Assembly: GCA_017421045.1 (NCBI GenBank)
Contig: JAFQMC010000008.1
Location: 1 to 50,841, forward strand
Direction: 5' to 3'
Origin: Clostridia bacterium
Lineage (GTDB): Bacteria; Bacillota; Clostridia; Oscillospirales; Acutalibacteraceae
Length of the DNA: 50,841 nucleotides
Shown here piece by piece: positions 44,377 through 50,841 of the stretch (within the stretch, counting starts at the first letter, position 1; every line of letters begins with the position of its first letter). The position numbers and the translations under genes are program-made. The notes under the pieces were generated by a model. That model searched no databases, had not been told where the DNA came from, and worked only from the letters and a program-made list of their open reading frames with translations.

Positions 44377-45591
44377 TTATTTACCGATAAATCGGGACAT
44401 AAGGGTGTAACCTTCAGGGATGTATACTCCTGTTGACTCGGCTGTTTCCTCGCAGAAGCAGGAAATGCCACTCTCCTCTTCCCTGTTACTGCGATATATG
44501 AGGTAAGGTATGGGTGTGCGGGAATGAGTGCGTGTAACAAGGGGTGTGGGATGATCAGGACACACAAGCACTGCGAAATCCTCACCGCTTGAACGAAGAT
44601 ACTCAACTACGGGAGTGAGCACCAGCTCGTCGATAAGCTCGATGGAGCGGACTTTGTTGTCGTACTCTGCTCTGTGACCGCACTCGTCGGGAGCTTCAAC
44701 ATGGATATACACAAGCTCCTGACCACGTGAAAACTCGTCGATAGCCGCCTGAGCCTTTCCGCTGAAGTTCGTGTCTATGTAGCCTGTGGCGCCTTCAACA
44801 TCTACGCTTGCCATTTCTGCACAGATAGCGATACCCTTGAGAAGGTCAACGGCAGAAATCATACTGCCGCGGAGTCCGTAGAGTGTCTCGAAGCTATCCA
44901 GGAGAGGCTTTGTACCCTCACCCCAGAGCCAGATTGAGTTTGCAGGACGCTTGCCTCTTTTGATTCTGTCAAGGTTTACGGGATGGTCTTTGAGGATTTC
45001 GTAGCTGCGCTTCATCAGAGGCAGAAGCTTTTCCTTGGCTACATCTGTGGGAAGGTATTCCTTGATAGGTTTACCTGTGATATCGTGGGGAGGTGTAAGC
45101 TTTCCGGGGGTGCTGTTGCCCTGTGCCCATACGAGACAGTGGCGGTAAGAAACACCTGAATAGAAGGTGAATTCCTCAGTACCCATCTGCTGCTGTACAT
45201 ACTCAACCAGAACTCTTGCCTCTTCGGTAGAGATGTCGTCTGCACAGTAATCGAGGATGGTTTTATCCTCGTAGTTTTCCTCATCAGAGAGGGTTACAAG
45301 GTTGCAACGGAAGGTCACGTCTGTGTCTTTGAGGTCTATGCCGATGCTTGCCGCCTCCAGAGGAGAACGACCACTGTAATACTTCTTTGAATCGTAGCCG
45401 AGAACCGCAAGATTTGCAACATCCGAACCGGGAGACATTCCGTCGGCAACGGTCTTTGCGGTACCTATCTCGGCACACTTTGCAAGGCTGTCCATACAGG
45501 GCTTGCTTGCAAGCTGCATTGGTGTTTTGTTTTGAAGCTTGGCATTGGGCTCATCTGCCATGCCGTCGCATAACATTACAAGATATTTCAT
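44377..45591 (-). CDS. apgM: Cofactor-independent phosphoglycerate mutase, archaeal-type ApgM
   Basis: 404 residues of the alkaline-phosphatase superfamily (COG3635). KYLVMLCDGMADEP holds the first metal Asp, GMSPGSDVANLAVLGYD the nucleophile Ser region, VYIHVEAPDECGHRAEYDNK and LVCPDHPTPLVTRTHS the remaining metal ligands. It interconverts 3- and 2-phosphoglycerate, or acts as a related phosphonopyruvate-type mutase. It is 40 bases downstream of prfB, with AGGAAG before ATG. Confidence 0.93.
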   Translation of the reverse strand: MKYLVMLCDGMADEPNAKLQNKTPMQLASKPCMDSLAKCAEIGTAKTVADGMSPGSDVANLAVLGYDSKKYYSGRSPLEAASIGIDLKDTDVTFRCNLVTLSDEENYEDKTILDYCADDISTEEARVLVEYVQQQMGTEEFTFYSGVSYRHCLVWAQGNSTPGKLTPPHDITGKPIKEYLPTDVAKEKLLPLMKRSYEILKDHPVNLDRIKRGKRPANSIWLWGEGTKPLLDSFETLYGLRGSMISAVDLLKGIAICAEMASVDVEGATGYIDTNFSGKAQAAIDEFSRGQELVYIHVEAPDECGHRAEYDNKVRSIELIDELVLTPVVEYLRSSGEDFAVLVCPDHPTPLVTRTHSRTPIPYLIYRSNREEESGISCFCEETAESTGVYIPEGYTLMSRFIGK

Positions 45592-45631
45592 AATATAGAC
45601 TTCCTGTCTGTATAGAATATTAATTTAGAAA

Positions 45632-46759
45632 TCAGTTACCGCTCTGGTCCATATCTCCTGTGGAGAGACCCTTGAGGTAGGCATTGATAAATCCGTCAAG
45701 CTCGCCGTCCATAACCGCCTGAACGTTACCCATTTCGAAGCCTGTACGATGATCCTTGACAAGGGTATAAGGCATAAATACATAGCTTCGGATCTGGCTT
45801 CCCCAGGTGATTTCTTTCTGGACACCCTTGATATCGGATATCTTCTCCAGGTGCTGCTGTTCCTTGATTTCCACAAGCTTTGAGATAAGCATCTTCATAG
45901 CCACATCACGGTTCTGATACTGAGAACGCTCAACCTGAGATGCAACAACGATACCTGTGGGAATATGGGTAAGACGTACAGCAGAGGAGGTTTTGTTAAC
46001 CTTCTGACCGCCTGCACCTGATGCACGATAAACGTCCATCTTAATTTCTTCGGGAGGTATTGTGACAGAGGTGTCCTCCTCTATCTCGGGCATAACCTCC
46101 AGAGACGAGAAGCTGGTGTGACGTCTGCCTGCACTGTCAAAAGGAGACACACGGACAAGACGATGAACGCCTGCCTCGCTCTTCAGGTAGCCGTAGGCAT
46201 TTTCACCCTCAATAAGAAGCACGGCACTTTTGAGTCCTGCTTCGTCGCCGTCAAGATAGTCAACTTCCTTGACGTTGAAGTTATGAGCAGCTGCCCAGCG
46301 GGAGTACATGCGATAGAGCATCTGTGCCCAGTCCTGAGCCTCGGTACCGCCTGAACCTGCATGGAAGGTCAGGATGGCGTTGTTCTTGTCGTATTCGCCG
46401 GTAAGCAATGTCTCAAGACGGGCGGATGCAAGCTTTGTCTCCAGTGCATCAACCTCTGAGAGAGCTTCATCATAGAGAGACTCGTCCTCTGCCTCATCAG
46501 CAAGCTCAATGAGAGTCATGGTATCATCATACATACTGTCGAGACGCTCGTAGTTTTCTACCTTTGCTTTCAAATCGCTGGTCTGCTTGAGAACTTTCTG
46601 GGAATTTTCCAGATCATCCCAGAAGCCCGGCTCTGTGGCACGGTTTTCAAGCTGCTGAATCTGTGATCTCATATGCTCAAGACCCAGAGCGTCAGCGTAG
46701 TCATCAATGTCGGGACGCATTCCCTCAAGGCGTAAGCGTAATTCTTCAAACTGAAGCAT
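45632..46759 (-). CDS. prfB: Peptide chain release factor RF2, no programmed frameshift
   Basis: 375 residues. Tripeptide anticodon SPF (205-207, VRVSPFDSAGRR) marks RF2 (UGA/UAA), and the catalytic GGQ is at 250-252 (GAGGQKVNKTSSAVR). The N-terminal coiled coil is continuous from an ATG (MLQFEELRLRLEGMRPDI). The autoregulatory in-frame UGA and frameshift of many bacterial prfB genes is absent. It has its own consensus promoter and leads into apgM. Confidence 0.95.
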   Translation of the reverse strand: MLQFEELRLRLEGMRPDIDDYADALGLEHMRSQIQQLENRATEPGFWDDLENSQKVLKQTSDLKAKVENYERLDSMYDDTMTLIELADEAEDESLYDEALSEVDALETKLASARLETLLTGEYDKNNAILTFHAGSGGTEAQDWAQMLYRMYSRWAAAHNFNVKEVDYLDGDEAGLKSAVLLIEGENAYGYLKSEAGVHRLVRVSPFDSAGRRHTSFSSLEVMPEIEEDTSVTIPPEEIKMDVYRASGAGGQKVNKTSSAVRLTHIPTGIVVASQVERSQYQNRDVAMKMLISKLVEIKEQQHLEKISDIKGVQKEITWGSQIRSYVFMPYTLVKDHRTGFEMGNVQAVMDGELDGFINAYLKGLSTGDMDQSGN

Positions 46760-46790
46760 AATAAATCCTCACTTTTTTTAAACTCCCTAA

Positions 46791-46819
46791 ATTATAACTC
46801 AAAGCGTAAAAATTGTAAA
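46791..46819 (-). promoter_or_regulatory. prfB promoter
   Basis: On the minus strand: TTTACA, 17-base spacer, TATAAT. Confidence 0.78.
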
Positions 46820-46853
46820 CCCATTGCAAATGTAATATTTACAAATTATTTTG

Positions 46854-46882
46854 TTGATTTAGACGATAATATTTGATATAAT
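46854..46882 (+). promoter_or_regulatory. Promoter of RING/zinc-ribbon gene and galU
   Basis: TTGATT, 17-base spacer, TATAAT. The -10 overlaps an upstream in-frame ATG at 46881, which therefore cannot be the translation start. Confidence 0.7.
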
Positions 46883-46898
46883 GGCTAAAGGTGATAAT

Positions 46899-47966
46899 AT
46901 GGATTACTCTAAGTATTGCTGTCCTGTGTGCGAAAAAGCATTCGAAAAGGACGACGACATCGTTGTTTGTCCCGAGTGCGGTGCTCCTCATCACAGAGAG
47001 TGTTACGAAACCGAGATGCACTGTCACTATGCTGACAGGCACGCAGAGGGCTTTGACTATAAAAAAGAATCTGATACAGAAAAAGCAAAGGACACCGAAA
47101 CGTCTCAATCCGAAGATTCCCACCTCTGCCCTTTCTGCAAAGGTGCAAACCCCGAAGGCAGCAAGTTCTGCAACAGTTGCGGAATGCCTTTGGAAAACAA
47201 CAAGGGTTACACGCCCTACGACCGCCACCAAGAAGAAAACGGCGCTCCTTACAGGAATCCGGAAGAAAACAAATCCGACGTTAACTCCACGGGAAACATC
47301 CCACCCTCATACTCGGGATTTGTGCTGGACCCCATGGGAGGCATCAAACCCGAAGAAGAGGTCGGAGAGGGCGTCACTGCAGGCGAAGCCGCGAAGTTTG
47401 TAAAGACAAACACACCATTTTACTCCCGACTTTTCTATCACATAGGAAAACTCAAGAGACACCGCTTCAACTTTGCCGCTTTCATATTCTCGGGCGGCTG
47501 GATACTGTACAGAAAAATGTACAAGAAGGGGGCTTTAATCACAGCAATTCTGGCACTCCTTCTGATTGCACAGATGTATGTTACTGTGTTCTACGCCGAT
47601 GTACTTGTAGAGCTTCAGGAAATATACTACGGAAGCGGCGGTCTGTTCATGACGGCTGAAACTTTGGGCGAAATCGAAAATTTCTTCTACGGACTTTCCC
47701 TTAGCGAAATTATAGCTTTCGTCACGTACTATGCCACATCTGTTGGACAGCTGGCGTTGCGGATTATCTGCGGTATTTTTGGCAACAAATGGTACTACAA
47801 CCATTGTATGAAAAAAATCAGGAACATCAAACAAAGCGCAGGCACCAAAGAAGAAGCTGATGCTCAGCTTCAGACAAAGGGTGGTGTGAATATGGGTCTT
47901 GCCGTGAGTCTGGCGATAACCTATATACTTCTCACTCTCCTGCCCTATCTATTCATCGGAGGATAA
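46899..47966 (+). CDS. RING-like / zinc-ribbon membrane protein (DUF2628-like)
   Basis: About 355 residues from the ATG with AAGGTG at 5 bases (MDYSKYCCPVCEK). The N-terminal RING-like finger is CCPVCEK, VCPECGAPHHRECYE and a later HCHYADRH. A zinc ribbon follows (LCPFCKGANPEGSKFCNSCGMP), then a hydrophilic linker. The C-terminal DUF2628-like membrane region has RHRFNFAAFIFSGGWILYRKMYKKG, three to four helices and FGNKWYYNHCMKKIR. Function unknown; the zinc domains face the cytoplasm. It lies 2 bases upstream of galU, so it is co-transcribed. Confidence 0.88.
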   Translation: MDYSKYCCPVCEKAFEKDDDIVVCPECGAPHHRECYETEMHCHYADRHAEGFDYKKESDTEKAKDTETSQSEDSHLCPFCKGANPEGSKFCNSCGMPLENNKGYTPYDRHQEENGAPYRNPEENKSDVNSTGNIPPSYSGFVLDPMGGIKPEEEVGEGVTAGEAAKFVKTNTPFYSRLFYHIGKLKRHRFNFAAFIFSGGWILYRKMYKKGALITAILALLLIAQMYVTVFYADVLVELQEIYYGSGGLFMTAETLGEIENFFYGLSLSEIIAFVTYYATSVGQLALRIICGIFGNKWYYNHCMKKIRNIKQSAGTKEEADAQLQTKGGVNMGLAVSLAITYILLTLLPYLFIGG

Positions 47967-47968
47967 AT

Positions 47969-48844
47969 ATGAAAATCACAAAAGCTGTAATTCCTGCAGC
48001 AGGAATGGGTACAAGAGTTCTGCCTGCAACCAAAGTTATGCCCAAAGAAATGCTTCCTATCGTTGACAAGCCTGCGATTCAGTACATCGTCGAGGAAGCT
48101 GTAAACTCCGGCATCACAGATATTCTCATCATCACCAACCGCGGCAAAGGCTTCATCGAGGACCATTTTGACAAGGCTCCCGTTCTGGAATCAATTCTTG
48201 AGCGTGATCACAAGGACGAGCTTCTCAGAAGCATTTCTCATCTGGACAAACTGGCTAACATCCACTACATCCGCCAGATAGAAACAAAGGGTCTGGGACA
48301 CGCCATAAGCAAGGCAAAGATGTTCACAGGAAACGAACCTTTTGCGGTGCTTTACGGAGACGACGTTGTTATCGACGGAAAAGCCCCTGCTACAAAAGAG
48401 CTGATTGACGCATACGGCACCTACGGCAAAGGCGTTATCGGCATCAAGCCCGTATCCAGAAAAGCAATCAGCAACTACTCCTGTGTAAAGATAGAAAACC
48501 TCAGGGACAATATCTTCAAGTGCACGGACATGATTGAAAAGCCCAAGAGAGACGAGGATATTTTCTCGCTTTACTCTATTCTGGGACGATGTGTTCTGCC
48601 TCCTGAGATATACGATATTCTGGAGAAAACCGAACCCGGTGCCAACAACGAGATTCAGCTTACTGACGCTATGAGAGTTCTGGCTCGTGAAAGCGGAATG
48701 ACCGCCGTTGAATACACCGGCACAAGATACGATATAGGCAATAAGTTCGGAATTATGAAGGCGGCTATCGAAATCGGCCTTCAGCATCCCGAGATAGGTC
48801 TGGAGCTTCGAGATTACCTCAAAGAGCTTACACAGGATTTCTAA
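47969..48844 (+). CDS. galU: UTP-glucose-1-phosphate uridylyltransferase
   Basis: 291 residues. The nucleotide-binding motif VIPAAGMGTRVLPATKVMPKEMLPIVDKP is complete, and so are YGDDVV and the later YTGTRYDIGNKFG. It makes UDP-glucose for glycans and cell envelope polymers. CGGAGG lies within the 3' end of the preceding gene. Confidence 0.96.
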   Translation: MKITKAVIPAAGMGTRVLPATKVMPKEMLPIVDKPAIQYIVEEAVNSGITDILIITNRGKGFIEDHFDKAPVLESILERDHKDELLRSISHLDKLANIHYIRQIETKGLGHAISKAKMFTGNEPFAVLYGDDVVIDGKAPATKELIDAYGTYGKGVIGIKPVSRKAISNYSCVKIENLRDNIFKCTDMIEKPKRDEDIFSLYSILGRCVLPPEIYDILEKTEPGANNEIQLTDAMRVLARESGMTAVEYTGTRYDIGNKFGIMKAAIEIGLQHPEIGLELRDYLKELTQDF

Positions 48845-48863
48845 AATTTACATATAAAAAACT

Positions 48864-48891
48864 GTGGACAGTCGGGATGCCTGCTGTCCAC
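48864..48891 (+). other. Hairpin in ACT gene leader
   Basis: GTGGACAG and CTGTCCAC form a perfect 8-pair stem with a 12-base loop. A T-run follows only on the minus strand, where no gene ends, so it is not a normal terminator for galU. Confidence 0.45.
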
Positions 48892-48915
48892 TGAAATTTG
48901 AAGGGAGAAAAGTAT

Positions 48916-49188
48916 ATGAAAGCAGTTATCACTGTACTGGGAAAGGACAACGTAGGAATTCTTGCAAAGGTTTCCTCAGCTTGCGCCGAGAGAAATCTCA
49001 ACGTTCTGGAGGTTACTCAGAGCGTTCTGCAGGACTTATTCGCAATGATTATGCTTGTCGAATTTGACAAGGAAAACGCACCCTCTTTTGAGGAGCTTAA
49101 CAACGATTTTGACAAGCTGGGTGAAGAGATCGGCACCAAAATCCACGTTATGCATGAAGATATATTTAACAGCATGCATAAGATCTGA
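48916..49188 (+). CDS. ACT domain protein (UPF0237 type)
   Basis: 90 residues from the ATG 8 bases after AAGGGAG. It is a single ACT domain (KAVITVLGKDNVGILAKVSSACAERNLNVLEVTQSVL) followed by EEIGTKIHVMHEDIF. It is always paired with the UPF0210 gene in many Firmicutes, which starts 11 bases downstream, and probably regulates or binds it. The ligand is unknown. Confidence 0.93.
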   Translation: MKAVITVLGKDNVGILAKVSSACAERNLNVLEVTQSVLQDLFAMIMLVEFDKENAPSFEELNNDFDKLGEEIGTKIHVMHEDIFNSMHKI

Positions 49189-49199
49189 GGTGACTGCCA

Positions 49200-50561
49200 A
49201 TGCTTGAAACAAAAGATATTCTTGAAACCATAAATATGATAGACAACGAGCATCTTGATGTTCGTACCGTAACTATGGGTATTTCTCTGCTTGACTGTAT
49301 CGACAGCGACATTGACAAGGCCTGCGACAAGGTATACGACAAAATCTGCCGTTACGCCTCAGAGCTTGTCCCCACTGCAGAGAGCATTTCCAGAGAGTAC
49401 GGAATTCCTATTATCAACAAGCGTATTGCGGTTACTCCTATTTCCATGATTACTGCAGTATGCCAGAACAAAAACCCCATCAAGTTCGCCTATGCTCTGG
49501 ACAGAGCCGCCGAGACACTGGGAGTTAACTTCATCGGAGGTTACTCCGCACTGGTGCAGAAAGGCTTTGCTGCAGGTGACTATGCACTCATCGAGAGCAT
49601 ACCGCAGGCGCTTGCCGAGACAAGCCACGTTTGCTCATCTGTCAACATAGGTTCCACAAAAGCAGGCATCAACATGGATGCCGTAAAAATGATGGGACCC
49701 ATTGTACTGAAAGCCGCAGAGCTTACCAAGGACAACAACTGTGCAGGTGCATCAAAGCTTGTTATCTTCTGCAATGCCCCCGAGGACAACCCCTTCATGG
49801 CAGGTGCTTTCCACGGTGTCGGCGAAGCTGACTGCGTTATCAACGTGGGCGTTTCAGGCCCGGGTGTTGTGAGAGCGGCGCTCTCCAAGCTTGACGACAA
49901 GGAGGATTTGTCCGCCGTTGCCGACATGGTAAAGAAAACTGCTTTCAAGATTACACGAATGGGTCAGTTGGTTGCTCAGGAAGCTTCCAAGCGCCTGTGC
50001 GTCCCCTTCGGTATTGTAGACCTTTCCCTTGCTCCCACTCCTGCTGTAGGCGACTCTGTTGCTCATATCCTTGAGGAAATGGGTCTGGAAATCTGCGGTT
50101 GCCACGGCACAACTGCTGCACTGGCACTTCTCAACGACGCTGTCAAGAAGGGTGGCGTTATGGCATCTTCCCATGTCGGAGGACTTTCGGGTGCATTTAT
50201 CCCCGTGTCCGAGGATGCAGGTATGATTGCAGCTGCAGAGCAGGGTGCCATTGACATCACAAAACTTGAGGCTATGACCGCGGTCTGCTCGGTTGGTCTT
50301 GATATGATTGTTGTTCCCGGCGACACATCACCCGAGGTTATCTCTGCTATTATCGCAGACGAGGCCGCTATCGGTATGGTTAACACCAAGACCACTGCAG
50401 TACGTCTTATTCCTGCTGTCGGCAAGAAAGATGACGAGTGTCTTGACTTCGGCGGACTGTTCGGATACGCTCCCATTATGAAGCTGAGAAAGGGTTCTCC
50501 CGAGGTATTTATTAACCGCGGAGGACGTATCCCCGCTCCCCTGCAGGCACTGAAAAACTAA
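49200..50561 (+). CDS. UPF0210 / PFL family protein (DUF711)
   Basis: 453 residues. Diagnostic segments are [46 protein letters not shown] and [19 protein letters not shown]. The family is related to the pyruvate-formate-lyase-like fold, but the glycyl-radical motif is not evident here. Function is not established. GAGGTG precedes the ATG. It is co-transcribed with the ACT gene. Confidence 0.93.
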   Translation: MLETKDILETINMIDNEHLDVRTVTMGISLLDCIDSDIDKACDKVYDKICRYASELVPTAESISREYGIPIINKRIAVTPISMITAVCQNKNPIKFAYALDRAAETLGVNFIGGYSALVQKGFAAGDYALIESIPQALAETSHVCSSVNIGSTKAGINMDAVKMMGPIVLKAAELTKDNNCAGASKLVIFCNAPEDNPFMAGAFHGVGEADCVINVGVSGPGVVRAALSKLDDKEDLSAVADMVKKTAFKITRMGQLVAQEASKRLCVPFGIVDLSLAPTPAVGDSVAHILEEMGLEICGCHGTTAALALLNDAVKKGGVMASSHVGGLSGAFIPVSEDAGMIAAAEQGAIDITKLEAMTAVCSVGLDMIVVPGDTSPEVISAIIADEAAIGMVNTKTTAVRLIPAVGKKDDECLDFGGLFGYAPIMKLRKGSPEVFINRGGRIPAPLQALKN

Positions 50562-50622
50562 TGTTGTAAAATAAACCAATTAATTTGTCTTTTTATTTGT
50601 GCATTTAGTGGAAATAAAAGTA

Positions 50623-50651
50623 TTGACAAAAAATCCACATTAAGATATAAT
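50623..50651 (+). promoter_or_regulatory. Promoter of tRNA-Arg/tRNA-His
   Basis: TTGACA, 17-base spacer, TATAAT. Confidence 0.9.
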
Positions 50652-50683
50652 ATTAGAGCTGTCTGAAAACACGGACAGCACGT

Positions 50684-50760
50684 GCGCCAATAGCTCAGCT
50701 GGATAGAGCAACTGCCTTCTAAGCAGTAGGTCCGGGGTTCGAGTCCCTGTTGGCGCGCCA
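50684..50760 (+). tRNA. tRNA-Arg(TCT)
   Basis: Acceptor GCGCCAA pairs with TTGGCGC, the anticodon loop is CTTCTAA with TCT, the T-arm is GGTTCGAGTCC, and CCA is encoded. Confidence 0.97.
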
Positions 50761-50763
50761 TAT

Positions 50764-50841
50764 GGTGACTATAGCTTAGTTGGTTAAAGCGCCAGGTTGT
50801 GGCCCTGGAGACCGCCGGTTCGAATCCGGCTAGCCACCCCA
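50764..50841 (+). tRNA. tRNA-His(GTG), ending at the window edge
   Basis: Anticodon loop TTGTGGC (GTG). The extra 5' G (position -1) opposite C73 is the His identity element. The acceptor has one A-C mismatch. The encoded CCA is the last three bases of the window. Co-transcribed with tRNA-Arg. Confidence 0.95.

Noticed and set aside
46881-46898. Earlier ATG for the RING-like gene
   Set aside because: It overlaps the -10 box and lacks a ribosome site; the ATG at 46899 has AAGGTG.

Overview
The window looks like a chromosomal segment of an anaerobic, gut-type Ruminococcus-like Clostridium (Oscillospiraceae). The grounds are four secreted proteins ending in type I dockerin repeats, CBM26-like starch-binding segments, strong AGGAGG ribosome binding sites, a SpoVM-like sporulation peptide, Rex, Mini-III, and the rplU-prp-rpmA-obg order. 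No cohesin is visible here, so the dockerin proteins must dock on scaffoldins encoded elsewhere, as in cellulosomes or the amylosome of R. bromii. The species assignment is an inference.

Layout. (1) 1-5374: two paralogous dockerin/CBM26 secreted proteins, the first cut by the window edge, flanking a spoVM-like gene and a small membrane peptide gene. (2) 5522-11257: RluA-type pseudouridine synthase, PgeF/YlmD, small Cys-rich and sigma-region-4-like genes, a DEDDh exonuclease and BipA/TypA. (3) 11389-15338: an aconitase - isocitrate dehydrogenase - Rex operon. (4) 15349-21320, minus strand: a six-gene operon of a leucine-rich-repeat dockerin protein, HPr-kinase-like protein, PqqD-like protein, ABC exporter, nucleotidyltransferase and HAD hydrolase. 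(5) 21414-33570, minus strand: a probable operon of CotH-kinase/dockerin protein, a 2,613-residue repeat protein and a 53-residue peptide, ending in a strong terminator and preceded by a structured leader. (6) 33786-43800: rpsF-ssb-rpsR, yitT, mrnC, obg, a zinc-ribbon membrane protein, rpmA-prp-rplU, an in-frame lgt-folD fusion and two M16 peptidase-like genes. (7) 43829-50841: tRNA-Gly, TSCPD protein, ApgM phosphoglycerate mutase, RF2, a RING/zinc-ribbon membrane protein, GalU, an ACT protein with its UPF0210 partner, then tRNA-Arg and tRNA-His.

Most interesting. Region 4 carries the accessory genes typical of Firmicute lasso-peptide clusters (kinase, PqqD-like leader-binding protein, ABC exporter, nucleotidyltransferase) but has no cyclase or leader peptidase, and it starts with a surface dockerin protein. 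The neighbouring 53-residue peptide has a lasso-leader-like YxxPxM motif. Together these could be an undescribed peptide-modification or export system attached to the dockerin surface apparatus. The lgt-folD fusion, the structured cotH leader, the TTG-start spoVM overlap and the promoter/terminator overlap ahead of rpsF also deserve a look. All assignments come from reading the sequence; no database search was possible.
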